Below are positions 23,381 through 32,257 of a DNA stretch of 45,186 nt, one piece after another; within the stretch, counting starts at the first letter, position 1, and the number at the start of each line of letters is the position of its first letter. A program made the position numbers and the translations under genes. Origin of the DNA: CAZDJQ01 sp964505765 (GTDB lineage Bacteria; Patescibacteriota; Microgenomatia; UBA12405; JAHJSD01); contig CAZDJQ010000004.1 in assembly GCA_964505765.1 (NCBI GenBank), positions 1-45,186 of the forward strand. Reading direction: 5' to 3'. Under the pieces are notes generated by a model, which made no database searches, was not told where the DNA came from, and was given only the letters and a program-made list of their open reading frames with translations.

Positions 23381-25471
23381 TTAAAGTTTATTTAAATTTA
23401 ATAAATTATAATCAGGGTCGGCGGCGGCAAAAAGTTTTTTAATTCGGTCGTCAAAAGAAAAACAAATTATCTGCCAACCGGATTGTCCCAATTCAATAAC
23501 TTTCTTTACCAATTCCGGTTTCCGGTGCCGGTCGGAATGAATAAATGCGTCGTCTAAAATTAAGAACATTTTATTATTTTTAAACCATTCCGAAGCCAAA
23601 CCAATCCGTAAAGCCAAAAAAACCTGTTCTTTGGCACCACTGCTCAACTCAGAAACCGGAAAAGAATCATAATCATCTTTAACCATTAAGGTTTGACCAT
23701 CTAAATATATCTCATCATAACGTGTAGTGATTTGAGGTAAAAGTTGTTTAATTAAACTTGAATTTAACACCCGGTCAATTTTTTCATCTTCAGCTTGGTA
23801 AAGTTTTTTAATTAGTTCAAAAACATTTTTCTTGGCGATTATTTCCGCCGTAATTTCTTTGTAATCGGATAAAACTTGGTCTCTTTTTTCAGCCAACGGC
23901 TCAATTAAATCCTTAATCTCAAGCGGACCGCCGGCATCAACCTCATTTAAAATTTGATGTTTTAAGCTGTCCAGCTCGGACTCTTTCTGATTAATCTCTT
24001 GTTTTACTTGGTCTAATTTTTGACTTAATTGTTCTTCTCGGGATCGGTCATAATCAATTTCTTGAGGCTGGTCTAAAAAATCTTTTAGTTTAACTCCTAA
24101 AACCGCTGATTGCTGATTCTTTTTATTCAGCGCTGTTTCTAAATCACGTTTTTTCTGCTTTTCTTGATCCAAAACTGTTTGAATTTCATCAAAAGAAATA
24201 TCTTGATTTAAAAGGTTGGTGACTTTGCTGACTAAAACCGCTTTATCAGAATTTAATTTTCTTTTGTTTTCCCTAATCTTTTCTGATAAAACCTCTTTGG
24301 TATGAAATTTTTTACTTAATTTTTCCTGTTCTGCTTTCAAGTCAGCTAAATTATTTAACTTGCGGTTAAAAAAAGTTTCAAACCCTTGCTTCAGTTTATT
24401 AAGCTCCTCTCGTCTGCCGAATTCTTTTAAGTAGTGATTTTGCACCAGAATTAAATACACCACACTAATTGCTAAAACAATTAATGAAACTATTCCGGCC
24501 AGTTGAAGACCGACCATGAAAAAAGTTCCGGTCAGCAAAAAGCCGGCAATTAATCCTCCTAGTAATAAAATTCTCGGCTGGGCAGGGAGGGATTGCAGAT
24601 TAAACTCCTGATAGATTTCAATTGCTTTAGTTAACCAAGGGTAGTGTTTGGTTTCTTGTTTTAAGTCTTTTAATTCTTTTTCCAGTCCGGCGATATTCGC
24701 CTCGTCTCTTTTCAGACCATTATATTCGGTAGTCAACTGGTCAATTATCGGCTCATTTATTTTATTTATTTTTTGTTCCAGTTCTTGCTTTTTTTTATCT
24801 AATTTAAATGCCTGATACCGCTTAGCTTGATTAAGTTTTTCAAGTTCTTGGTCTAATTTTTGTTTTTTCTCTTTTAGTTGGAACAGTTCTCCTCCAAAAT
24901 ATTTTTCTTCTACCTGGTTAAAAAGAGTATCAATCTTATTTAGTTTCTTTTGAAGTTGTTCATGCTGTTTAATTTTTCCCCGGCTGTCTCCCGAAATCGT
25001 ATAGCCGTTGACTTGGCAGGTCTTGACGCTTTCCTGCTCAATATTATCTTCTATTTGATCTAGGATTTCTTTGTGGGACAAAAACCGGCGCAGCATCAAC
25101 TTGTCGCTTTCCTTATCCCGGCCTAATTCAATATCAGTCGGCCGGACTACCAGCAGTTTGGAAAAATCCGGCGGCAGCCCAAGGTATTCTTTCTGTTCAG
25201 TTAACTTGTCTTCCAAAGTTATTTTTTTTGTCGGCGAAAACTCAAAATCTTTTTTCCCCAGCCCGCTGACTATAACCTTGCCGGTTCCAAGTTCATTTCG
25301 GAGATTGGACCATTTTTTTGACTTAAATAGCGACCGGATTAAAAATTCTACTAAATAGCTTTTACCGGCTTCATTATCTCCATAAACCAAATTAAGGCAG
25401 CCGAGCTCGTGTTTAAGCGGCGGCAAGGGGCCGAGATCTTTAACACTGATATTTTTTATTTGAATACTCAT
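23381..25471 (-). CDS. YhaN/Rad50-like AAA ATPase with membrane helices in the coiled coil
   Basis: The 696-residue protein is SMC/Rad50-like: Walker A GDNEAGKS at 31-38, long coiled coils (about 165-300 and 345-560), signature ELSSGAKEQVFLALRIGLA near 605-623 and Walker B MFLILDDAFIHSD near 632-644. Unlike Rad50, the middle (about 305-345) holds two adjacent hydrophobic helices (ILLLGGLIAGFLLTGTFFMV and a second), as in YhaN of Firmicutes, which would fix the coil apex to the membrane. Its ATG overlaps the stop of the nuclease gene (ATGA). The pair probably forms a DNA-end processing complex at the membrane. Confidence 0.85.
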   Translation of the reverse strand: MSIQIKNISVKDLGPLPPLKHELGCLNLVYGDNEAGKSYLVEFLIRSLFKSKKWSNLRNELGTGKVIVSGLGKKDFEFSPTKKITLEDKLTEQKEYLGLPPDFSKLLVVRPTDIELGRDKESDKLMLRRFLSHKEILDQIEDNIEQESVKTCQVNGYTISGDSRGKIKQHEQLQKKLNKIDTLFNQVEEKYFGGELFQLKEKKQKLDQELEKLNQAKRYQAFKLDKKKQELEQKINKINEPIIDQLTTEYNGLKRDEANIAGLEKELKDLKQETKHYPWLTKAIEIYQEFNLQSLPAQPRILLLGGLIAGFLLTGTFFMVGLQLAGIVSLIVLAISVVYLILVQNHYLKEFGRREELNKLKQGFETFFNRKLNNLADLKAEQEKLSKKFHTKEVLSEKIRENKRKLNSDKAVLVSKVTNLLNQDISFDEIQTVLDQEKQKKRDLETALNKKNQQSAVLGVKLKDFLDQPQEIDYDRSREEQLSQKLDQVKQEINQKESELDSLKHQILNEVDAGGPLEIKDLIEPLAEKRDQVLSDYKEITAEIIAKKNVFELIKKLYQAEDEKIDRVLNSSLIKQLLPQITTRYDEIYLDGQTLMVKDDYDSFPVSELSSGAKEQVFLALRIGLASEWFKNNKMFLILDDAFIHSDRHRKPELVKKVIELGQSGWQIICFSFDDRIKKLFAAADPDYNLLNLNKL

Positions 25472-26526
25472 CTGATGTATATTGTTTTCATCGCTTGAAC
25501 AATAATTTCATTTTTAGTCGGTTGTCCATCCTGTTCTTCTAAATCCAAGTTATTTATCTTCTGGGTAATCTGCTGAGAAATTTTTAATAACTCGTAATTA
25601 TCTGTTGCTGAATTAACCTGGGAAACATCAATTTTATTGTCTTTCCAGCCTTGAAAGTCCGAAAACTCCTGTTTAAAAAAACTTTTCAGCCTACGTTTAT
25701 TCGAGCTGAACCCAGAGATATTTAAGCGGATCACTGCTTTGTTTTTCTCTTTCTTTGTTAATCCCCATTTTTGTTGAATTTCTTTTGCTTTGTCTTGCCA
25801 ATATTCTTTTTCGTTTTCCATAGGATAAACAAAAATTTCTTCATCAAAATAAATCACTTCCGGATCAAGTTCTTGGCGGTCAACTTCAAGGCTGTCTAAA
25901 TTCAAAGTCAAAAAAGACCGCCGGCCGGTTTCAGTAATGTCTAAACCTATCGGCGAGCCGGGATAATAAACCCGGTACTCATTATTATCAATCATTTTAT
26001 GAATATGGCCTAAAATAGTTAGACTCGGTTGATATTGTTTAACTACATTTCTACTTAGCGGCATATATACCCCCGGCTCAACCGGATTTCGGGACCGAAT
26101 AGTTTCCGCCCAGTTGCCGTGGCCGATCAGTACCCAAGGCTGACTCAGCTGATCTGAAAATTCAGCTAAAACGTTAGCCATGGTTTTATCGGCTTTAAAG
26201 GGAACAAAAAAGAATTTCAACCCGTTGAGATTAATAATTTCCGGCTGTTCATAAACCTTGATATTTTTTGAGGTGAAATCAGACTGCTTTAACTCGGCAT
26301 CATGGTTTCCCGGAACAAGGTGGATCTGCAAATCTCTTTGCTTTGAACAAGCCCGGTCGAATTTAGAATAGTTATAGCTTTCTTTATCAAAAAGATCGCC
26401 GGCAATAATCAGATTTTCTATTTTTTGTTTTTTTGATTGTTTAAAAATATCTCTTAACACTGACCATCTTTCCGGTGTCTGGGCCCCAGACTGGAGATGG
26501 ACGTCAGCGGTAATCGCAAGTTTCAT
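25468..26526 (-). CDS. SbcD/YhaO-like metallophosphoesterase nuclease
   Basis: The 352-residue protein begins MKLAITADVHLQSG, giving the first metal ligands D8 and H10, followed by AGDLFD near 43-48, GNHDAE near 73-78, a GHGNW motif near 135-139 and GHIHKM near 173-178. This is the full Mre11/SbcD metallophosphoesterase set. It should supply nuclease activity to the ATPase encoded directly downstream, with which it is translationally coupled. The C-terminal third is a capping and partner-binding region. An extended -10 box (TGTTAAAAT, 26538-26546) ends 11 nt before the ATG. Confidence 0.88.
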   Translation of the reverse strand: MKLAITADVHLQSGAQTPERWSVLRDIFKQSKKQKIENLIIAGDLFDKESYNYSKFDRACSKQRDLQIHLVPGNHDAELKQSDFTSKNIKVYEQPEIINLNGLKFFFVPFKADKTMANVLAEFSDQLSQPWVLIGHGNWAETIRSRNPVEPGVYMPLSRNVVKQYQPSLTILGHIHKMIDNNEYRVYYPGSPIGLDITETGRRSFLTLNLDSLEVDRQELDPEVIYFDEEIFVYPMENEKEYWQDKAKEIQQKWGLTKKEKNKAVIRLNISGFSSNKRRLKSFFKQEFSDFQGWKDNKIDVSQVNSATDNYELLKISQQITQKINNLDLEEQDGQPTKNEIIVQAMKTIYIR

Positions 26527-26564
26527 AATTACGTTTTATTTTAACACAGACAGGCGGGCAAGAT

Positions 26565-27269
26565 TTATTCTCGGCCTTTGTGAAGATCCCAAGCCGTTAT
26601 CATTCCCTTCATATTACTGCTTGGTCGGCCGTCATCATTAAGGAAAATTGCTTTCAGCCGCCGCGGCCGGCTGATATATTCCTGGAACATCTGATAAATC
26701 TTGTAAAAATCAACATTAAGCGGCATAAAAATGTAGTCTGTTCCGGCTTTAATCAGCAAATCTTTAACTTGGCCGACATTAGCTTGTCCGTTATATTCGC
26801 CCCGGGCAACCAAGGACAGCAGTGTCCGTTCAGAAAAAACGCCAATAAACTCTTTGCCGTCAACCACCGGAACATGGCTGTAATCATTCTTATCCATTGT
26901 CTCAACAATATTCCCGATTAACTCGGCCAGGCCGACTTTATAAATTTGATCGCCGGGGGTAGCAATATCCAATCCCTTTTTGGAAAAAGTATTTACCACC
27001 CGCTGCAATTTAACCACTGCCGGTTTTTGAATTTTGGCAAAAGAAGAAGCATGAACGGCAACATTGCGCAAATTAAAAAACCCTAATAAATCAGATTCCG
27101 TCACCTCGATTTCTTGACACCGGGCCTGCTCGTGGTCCCAAAATTCGCGAGTATTCCGATACATGCTGTCGCTTTTAAATCGAACCCGCAGATACCTTTC
27201 CCAATGCTCGAACAATTCCATAAACTCCCCAATTTTTTGATTAGCTTTTATTTTTTTGTCTTTATCCAT
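26565..27269 (-). CDS. HEPN-like / CBS-domain protein
   Basis: The 234-residue protein has two parts. Residues 1-90 are helical and end in FFNLRNVAVHAS with R68-x4-H73, the signature of HEPN domains (RX4-6H), often RNases or nucleotide-binding modules. Residues 100-230 form a CBS pair: VDGKEFIGVFSERTLLSLV is the clearest strand-helix unit, and a GDQIYKVGLAELIGNIV start precedes it. CBS pairs bind adenosyl ligands. This suggests a ligand-controlled HEPN protein in the cytoplasm. Whether the HEPN part is catalytic is unknown. The ATG follows an extended -10 box by 7 nt. Confidence 0.7.
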   Translation of the reverse strand: MDKDKKIKANQKIGEFMELFEHWERYLRVRFKSDSMYRNTREFWDHEQARCQEIEVTESDLLGFFNLRNVAVHASSFAKIQKPAVVKLQRVVNTFSKKGLDIATPGDQIYKVGLAELIGNIVETMDKNDYSHVPVVDGKEFIGVFSERTLLSLVARGEYNGQANVGQVKDLLIKAGTDYIFMPLNVDFYKIYQMFQEYISRPRRLKAIFLNDDGRPSSNMKGMITAWDLHKGRE

Positions 27270-27276
27270 TAAAATT

Positions 27277-27285
27277 AATATAGCA
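27277..27285 (-). promoter_or_regulatory. Extended -10 promoter of the HEPN/CBS gene
   Basis: TGCTATATT on the minus strand ends 7 nt before the ATG at 27269, a leaderless arrangement. Confidence 0.6.
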
Positions 27286-27294
27286 TATGATTTT

Positions 27295-27336
27295 AGTAGA
27301 TAGTAGTTAGTAGTTAGTAGTTAGTAGATAGTAGTT
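27295..27336. repeat. Heptamer tandem repeat, six units
   Basis: Six contiguous copies of AGTAGWT (units 1 and 5 are AGTAGAT, the others AGTAGTT). They lie just upstream of the HEPN/CBS promoter in a 274-bp intergenic region (27270-27543). The rest of that region holds only the promoters described and two very short open frames. Confidence 0.9.
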
Positions 27337-27474
27337 AGGAATGAGTAATTAACGGAAATTATAAATTATTAGTTATGAATTGCAGAAAACAAGTATATTT
27401 TAGGTATGCCTCTGAGCAACCTGCTATAAATAAACTAACTAAAGAATTATTTGGTTGCGAAGAGACAAGCGAGT

Positions 27475-27533
27475 TATAATTATGAATAGAAAATTACTAA
27501 TAGACTATGAAGGAGCGGTACCAAAAATATACT
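27475..27533 (+). promoter_or_regulatory. Two candidate -10 boxes before the MBL gene
   Basis: TATAAT at 27475-27480 would start transcription near 27487 and give a leader of about 57 nt; TATACT at 27528-27533 would start it about 4 nt before the ATG at 27544. An AGGAG at 27511-27515 is too far (28 nt) to serve the ATG. The second box fits the general short-leader habit of the window. Confidence 0.4.
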
Positions 27534-27543
27534 GTTTTCGAAA

Positions 27544-28161
27544 ATGAATATTGTAACCTTGGCGGTCGGCCAACTGCAAACCAACTGCTATCTTGTTTCT
27601 GATCCGGAAACAGGCAAGTGTATTATCATCGACCCCGGTGATGATGCCAATCTAATTTCAGAAAACATCCTCCGCCAAAATCTGGACCCGACAGCAATTG
27701 CCGCCACTCACGGCCACTTTGATCACATCTTAGCCGCTAATCAACTGCAGATGGCCTTTAATATTCCTTTTTACATCCACCAAGGGGATAAAAAAATTCT
27801 TAATTATATGACTAAATCCGCCCGGCATTGGCTTGGCCGAGAAATCATTGAACAGCCGCCTGAAAAAGTCAATTATGTTGAAAATGGCGATATTTTAAAA
27901 ATGGGAAATTGCAAATTAAAAATTATCTCCACCCCCGGTCACAGTCCGGGCGGCATTTGCCTTTTTAACAATCAGCCGCAATCTGGGCAACCGAAAATCG
28001 CTTTTGTCGGCGATACAATTTTTAAAAACGGCGTCGGCCGGACCGACTTTAAATACGCTTCGTCAAAAAAGTTACAGCAGTCAATTAAAAAGATTAAAGA
28101 CAAACTTTCCGGCTATACTGCTCACCCCGGCCACGGCGATAAATTCACCATCACCAACTAA
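27544..28161 (+). CDS. Metallo-beta-lactamase-fold hydrolase (glyoxalase II-like)
   Basis: The 205-residue protein shows the MBL metal motif THGHFDHI near residues 58-65, then TPGHSPGGICL near 134-144, FVGDTIF near 154-160 and HPGHG near 197-201, so all zinc ligands are present. Its length matches stand-alone glyoxalase II-like hydrolases that act on S-lactoylglutathione-type thioesters or related substrates; the true substrate is not known. No signal peptide is seen. Confidence 0.9.
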   Translation: MNIVTLAVGQLQTNCYLVSDPETGKCIIIDPGDDANLISENILRQNLDPTAIAATHGHFDHILAANQLQMAFNIPFYIHQGDKKILNYMTKSARHWLGREIIEQPPEKVNYVENGDILKMGNCKLKIISTPGHSPGGICLFNNQPQSGQPKIAFVGDTIFKNGVGRTDFKYASSKKLQQSIKKIKDKLSGYTAHPGHGDKFTITN

Positions 28162-28306
28162 CCATCTTATAGTTTCTCCATTATGATGTCCGATCGTGCA
28201 GAATAATCGACATTCAAACCCAACTTTTTATTCTTTTTAATCCTGTAATATTTCGTGCTTTAAACTCCAAAAATCCTATAAAAATAAGCTGCCTGAAAGA
28301 AATAAA

Positions 28307-29173
28307 CTAAAGGTCGGTTTGTTTTAATTTATTCAACAGTTTCTTCTGCTCCCGAGTCAAATTCTTTGGAACCTTAATTTCAATGGTGACGTATTCGTCA
28401 CCGCGGTAACTTCCTTTAGGAGCTTTAATCCCCTTTCCTCTTAGTCTGAACTTTGTTCCGGATTCCGTCCCCGGCCGAATCTTCAACTTTACCTCTTCGT
28501 CGTAAACAGTCGGAACCGCGGTTGTCCCTCCAAAAATAGCGGTTGTAAACGGAATTTCTTGATCAACATAAACATCATATTCCTGCCGTTTAAATTCAGG
28601 GTGACTGCCGACCTGAACAATTAAATAGAAGTCATCAAAATTAATTCTTTGACCGTGCATCACTCCGGCCGGGATTTTTATCTTTTTATTTTCCCCCTGG
28701 ATTTCAACTTCTTTTTCTACACCGTTGACTGCTTCCATAAAGTCCAGCTCAATCCGGTAAGTCGGCCTTCTGGCCCGGCGTTGTGTAAACGAAGAAGCCC
28801 CGCCAAAAAACTCCTCGAAAATTTTGAACGGATCAGAAAAACCTCCAAATTGTTCCGCTCCTGCTTGACCAAAAGGAGATTGGCCGCCGCCAAAGTTAAA
28901 TGTATAAGTAAAGGGATTTTGGCCGGCTCTTCTACCCCGGCTGCCCATCCCCTGCTGAAAAGCAGCGTGGCCAAACTGGTCATAAGCTTGTTTTTTCTCT
29001 GGATCGGATAATACTTCGTAAGCTTCGCTTATCTGCTTAAACTTTTTTTCTGCATCCGGAGCATCGCTTTTATCCGGATGCCACTTTAACGCTTTTTTAC
29101 GATAGGCTTTTTTAATTTCTTGTTTTGAAGCTTTTTTATCAACCCCGAGTATTTCATAATAATCCTTTGCCAT
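28307..29173 (-). CDS. dnaJ: DnaJ co-chaperone, class B (no zinc finger)
   Basis: The 288-residue protein has a J domain at 1-68 with HPD at 32-34, a Gly/Phe-rich stretch at about 78-125 and a C-terminal substrate-binding region with two beta domains. The CxxCxGxG zinc-finger repeats of class A DnaJ are absent, so by architecture it is CbpA/DnaJB-like. It lies 11 bp after dnaK as the last gene of the heat-shock operon and should stimulate DnaK ATPase. No clear terminator is seen in the 145 bp after it (28162-28306), which hold nothing else recognisable. Confidence 0.93.
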   Translation of the reverse strand: MAKDYYEILGVDKKASKQEIKKAYRKKALKWHPDKSDAPDAEKKFKQISEAYEVLSDPEKKQAYDQFGHAAFQQGMGSRGRRAGQNPFTYTFNFGGGQSPFGQAGAEQFGGFSDPFKIFEEFFGGASSFTQRRARRPTYRIELDFMEAVNGVEKEVEIQGENKKIKIPAGVMHGQRINFDDFYLIVQVGSHPEFKRQEYDVYVDQEIPFTTAIFGGTTAVPTVYDEEVKLKIRPGTESGTKFRLRGKGIKAPKGSYRGDEYVTIEIKVPKNLTREQKKLLNKLKQTDL

Positions 29174-29184
29174 AAATTATTTTT

Positions 29185-31047
29185 TTAATCAACAATTTCT
29201 CCTTCTTCTGCGTCATCATCTTTTTTATCTTCGGCTTTTTTGCCTGCCTGCTGATGGACTTTTGCCCCAATTTCCTGGAGCTGTTCACTTAACTGTTCAC
29301 TGACTTGATCGTAATCGGCTTTTGTTGCCTCTTCTTCTCCTAACACCTTTTGCGCTTTTTCAATCTCTTGTTCAAGTTTTTCTTTATCAGCTTTATCAAG
29401 TTTATCCCCGGCGTCATCAACTAATTTTTCCGCCGCAAAAATAGTGTTGTCCAATTTATTTCTGGCCTCAGCTCTGGCTTTTCTCTCTTCATCCTCTTTT
29501 GCATGGACCTCTGCCTCTTCCCGCATTTTTTCAACTTCCTCCTCTTTTAAGCGGGTGGCATTTTCAATCGTAATATTCTGCTTCTTTCCAGTTGCTTTAT
29601 CCTCGGCTGAAACTTTTAAAATCCCGTTGGCATCTATGTCAAAAGTAACTGCAATTTGCGGAACACCGCGCGGTGCCGGCGGAATGCCGTCCAAAATAAA
29701 CCGTCCCAAAGACTTATTATCACTGGCCATCGGCCGTTCTCCCTGCAAAACGTGGATTTCCACTTGGGTTTGATTATCTCCGGCGGTTGAAAAAACTTTT
29801 GATTTTTCCGTCGGAATTGTCGTGTTTCTCTCAATTAAAGGCGTCATCACCCCACCCATTGTTTCAATTCCCAAAGTCAAAGGGGTGACATCCAAAAGCA
29901 GGACATCTTTAACTTCACCACTGATTACCGCCCCCTGAATTGCCGCCCCAATTCCAACCACTTCATCGGGATTTACCGACTTATTTAAATCCTGGCCGAA
30001 AAACTCTTTAACCGTCTGCTGAATTTTAGGCATCCGGCTTTGGCCCCCGACCATAATAATTTCATCTATATCGCTTTTACTGATTTTGGCATCTTTTAAA
30101 CAGGCCTTTACCGGCGCCATTGTTTTCTCAATTAAATCCCCGGTTAGCTGTTCTAATTTCGCCCGGCTTAGTTTGATCTCCAAGTGAACCGGCTCGCCTT
30201 TGTCCTGAGCGATAAAAGGTAATTTTATTTCGGTTTCTTGAGTGGTAGACAACTCCACCTTAGCTTTTTCTGCTGCTTCTTTAAGCCGCTGCATCACCTG
30301 AGCATCCTCCCTCAGTTTGAGCCCCTGATGTTCTTTTTCAAATTCTTCCACCACATAATCAATTATCCGCTGGTCAAAATCTTCTCCGCCTAAAAATGTA
30401 TCGCCGTTGGTCGCTTTTACTTCAAAAACACCGTCGCCGATTTCTAAAATTGAAATATCAAAAGTGCCGCCGCCCAAATCATAGACGGCAATTATTTCAC
30501 CCTGCTTTTTTTCCAACCCGTAAGCCAAAGAAGCGGCTGTCGGTTCATTAACAATTCTTTCTACTTTTAACCCGGCAATTTTACCCGCCTGTTTAGTCGC
30601 CTGACGCTGAGCATCATCAAAATAAGCCGGCACCGTAATCACTGCTCTTTTCACTTCCTCGCCCAAATATTCTTCAGCGTCTGACTTGGCTTTTTGCAGG
30701 ATCTTAGCGGAAATTTCTTGCGGAGTATAAGTTTTATCCCCAACTTTAACCGCCGCCATTTCATTTTCACCCTCAACTATTTGGTAAGAAACCATCTCCT
30801 GAGCTTTTTTTACTTCCTTGTCGCTGAACCTTCTTCCCATTAATCTTTTAATTGCATAAACCGTTTCCTTTGGTTTTAAAACCATTTGACGCTTAGCTGT
30901 TTCTCCCACTAATCCTTCAACCGGATTAACCACTGAAGGAATTAAATTCCCTCCTTCCGCTGTTGGGATAACTTTTGCTTTGCCGCCTTCCATAGTGGCA
31001 ACACATGAGTTAGTTGTTCCTAAATCGATTCCAATTATTTTAGTCAT
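29185..31047 (-). CDS. dnaK: Molecular chaperone DnaK (Hsp70)
   Basis: The 620-residue protein begins with the nucleotide-binding signature GIDLGTTNSCVA, has VYDLGGGTFDISIL near 190 and the third signature IIMVGGQSRMPKIQQ near 330, a substrate-binding domain with LLLDVTPLTLGIET, and an acidic Lys/Asp-rich tail. A strong AAAGGAG ribosome binding site stands 8 nt before the ATG. The start overlaps the grpE end by 8 bp. It folds and protects proteins with GrpE and the DnaJ encoded next to it. Confidence 0.98.
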   Translation of the reverse strand: MTKIIGIDLGTTNSCVATMEGGKAKVIPTAEGGNLIPSVVNPVEGLVGETAKRQMVLKPKETVYAIKRLMGRRFSDKEVKKAQEMVSYQIVEGENEMAAVKVGDKTYTPQEISAKILQKAKSDAEEYLGEEVKRAVITVPAYFDDAQRQATKQAGKIAGLKVERIVNEPTAASLAYGLEKKQGEIIAVYDLGGGTFDISILEIGDGVFEVKATNGDTFLGGEDFDQRIIDYVVEEFEKEHQGLKLREDAQVMQRLKEAAEKAKVELSTTQETEIKLPFIAQDKGEPVHLEIKLSRAKLEQLTGDLIEKTMAPVKACLKDAKISKSDIDEIIMVGGQSRMPKIQQTVKEFFGQDLNKSVNPDEVVGIGAAIQGAVISGEVKDVLLLDVTPLTLGIETMGGVMTPLIERNTTIPTEKSKVFSTAGDNQTQVEIHVLQGERPMASDNKSLGRFILDGIPPAPRGVPQIAVTFDIDANGILKVSAEDKATGKKQNITIENATRLKEEEVEKMREEAEVHAKEDEERKARAEARNKLDNTIFAAEKLVDDAGDKLDKADKEKLEQEIEKAQKVLGEEEATKADYDQVSEQLSEQLQEIGAKVHQQAGKKAEDKKDDDAEEGEIVD

Positions 31048-31486
31048 CTTTTTGCTCCTTTCCTTGGCCGACTTCTACTTTTGCCGGCCGGATAACTTCT
31101 CCATCTAATAAATAACCATTTTTTAATACTTCGACCACTTCATTTTCCGGCCCCTGGACTACTTCTGCACAATCCATCAAGTCTGGATCAAATTCTCGAT
31201 CTTCCGCTTTAATTCTTTGCACTCCTTCACTTTTCAATACTGCCCAAAACTGTTTGACCGCCATATCCAGTCCCTTATCTTTAATATAATCCTGAGCTCT
31301 TAGCAAATCATCATACACGTCAAGCATTTTGTCAACAATCCGTGCTTTTGCCCGATTGCGCCAGTTACTTCTTCTTTGCTCCATCCGCCGGACCAAATTA
31401 TGATAATCAGCTAAAGCCCGTTTTAATTGGTTTTCCAGTTCCGCTACCCGCTGAGTAAGATTCTTTTCTTCTTTTTTATCACCCAT
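31040..31486 (-). CDS. grpE: Nucleotide exchange factor GrpE
   Basis: Starting at ATG 31486 the protein has 148 residues; a TTG two codons upstream is less likely. It shows the long N-terminal coiled coil (RVAELENQLKRALADYHN) with RRMEQRR, followed by a beta-rich domain containing NEVVEVLKNGYLLDGEVIRPAKVEV, the standard GrpE C-terminal signature. It releases ADP from DnaK. The gene sits between hrcA (10 bp away) and dnaK (overlap), as in many bacteria. Confidence 0.96.
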   Translation of the reverse strand: MGDKKEEKNLTQRVAELENQLKRALADYHNLVRRMEQRRSNWRNRAKARIVDKMLDVYDDLLRAQDYIKDKGLDMAVKQFWAVLKSEGVQRIKAEDREFDPDLMDCAEVVQGPENEVVEVLKNGYLLDGEVIRPAKVEVGQGKEQKDD

Positions 31487-31496
31487 AGTCAATAGT

Positions 31497-32228
31497 TTAA
31501 AACGTAGACAGATCAGAAATCAAGTTAGCCACATAGTCAACTAAAGGGACAACTTTGGAATAAGGCAGTCTGGCCGGCCCCATTATTCCGATCACTCCTT
31601 TATGCGAACCGGTTTGATAAGTCTGATAAACAAATCCACACGGCTCAAGAAATTCTCTTTCCAGTTCTTCACCAACCAATAAATAAAACGGCCGCTCCTG
31701 CTCCAAAGAAAATGTCTTTTCAACTAAATTCGTCCAGTAATCCCTTCTGTCAATCAAAGATAAAACTGTTTTAGTAACGTCAATATCAAAAAATTCTTTG
31801 TAATCTAATAAATGCGCAGTTCCGTAGGCAAAAAGGTCGCCGTTTCTGGTAGCCAATGATAATGTCTGAGTCCGCTGAGCTAATTCTTTAGTCGCCTCTT
31901 CAAGCATCTTATCCAAATCGTCTCGATGATCCCAAATTTTTTCTTTAACCCCGACCTCCTCTGAAACCGACAGCCGTTCAGGACTCATTAGGTTTTTAAC
32001 ATAAAACTTCAATCCCATTGAGGTCGGCATTCGGCCGGCTGAAGGGTGCGGTTTTTTAAAATACCCCAGCTGGGTTAATTGACTCATTTCACTCCGAATA
32101 GTTGCCGGAGACACTCCCAAATTATACTTTTTTTCCAGGGTGGCACTGCCAACCGGTTCTGCAGTATCAATAAACTCTTTCACCACCGCTTTTAAAATCT
32201 CAATTTGACGATTAGTTAATTGTGCCAT
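31497..32228 (-). CDS. hrcA: Heat-inducible repressor HrcA, short form
   Basis: From ATG 32228 the protein has 243 residues, about 100 fewer than usual HrcA (near 340). The N-terminal winged helix is well conserved: LTNRQIEILKAVVKEFID, AEPVGSATL, SPATIRSEMSQL and a PHPSAGRMPTSMGLKFYV segment. The C-terminal GAF-like sensor part is shortened but ends with the typical KGVIGIMGPARLPYSKV and LVDYVANLISDLS. It should bind the CIRCE operator found right at its own promoter and thus regulate the whole operon. A TTG at 32237 lies inside the operator and is an unlikely start. Confidence 0.95.
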   Translation of the reverse strand: MAQLTNRQIEILKAVVKEFIDTAEPVGSATLEKKYNLGVSPATIRSEMSQLTQLGYFKKPHPSAGRMPTSMGLKFYVKNLMSPERLSVSEEVGVKEKIWDHRDDLDKMLEEATKELAQRTQTLSLATRNGDLFAYGTAHLLDYKEFFDIDVTKTVLSLIDRRDYWTNLVEKTFSLEQERPFYLLVGEELEREFLEPCGFVYQTYQTGSHKGVIGIMGPARLPYSKVVPLVDYVANLISDLSTF

Positions 32229-32230
32229 TG

Positions 32231-32257
32231 TTAGCAAAAGAATAACACGACTGCTAA
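32231..32257. promoter_or_regulatory. CIRCE operator (HrcA binding site)
   Basis: The inverted repeat TTAGCAAAA - 9 nt - GACTGCTAA matches the CIRCE consensus (TTAGCACTC-N9-GAGTGCTAA) with outer TTAGCA/TGCTAA arms intact; the right arm has one mismatch and the left arm three. It covers the -10 box and ends 2 nt before the hrcA ATG, so HrcA binding should block RNA polymerase. Confidence 0.9.

Noticed and set aside
27375..27479. 34-codon open frame (MNCRKQVYFRYAS...) before the MBL gene
   Set aside because: No ribosome binding site, no -10 at leaderless distance and no family resemblance; probably chance or a decayed fragment.
27482..27547. 21-codon frame whose TGA overlaps the MBL ATG, like a leader peptide
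   Set aside because: The TATAAT just before it would start transcription after its ATG, so it would not be translated; no attenuator hairpin or biased codons seen.
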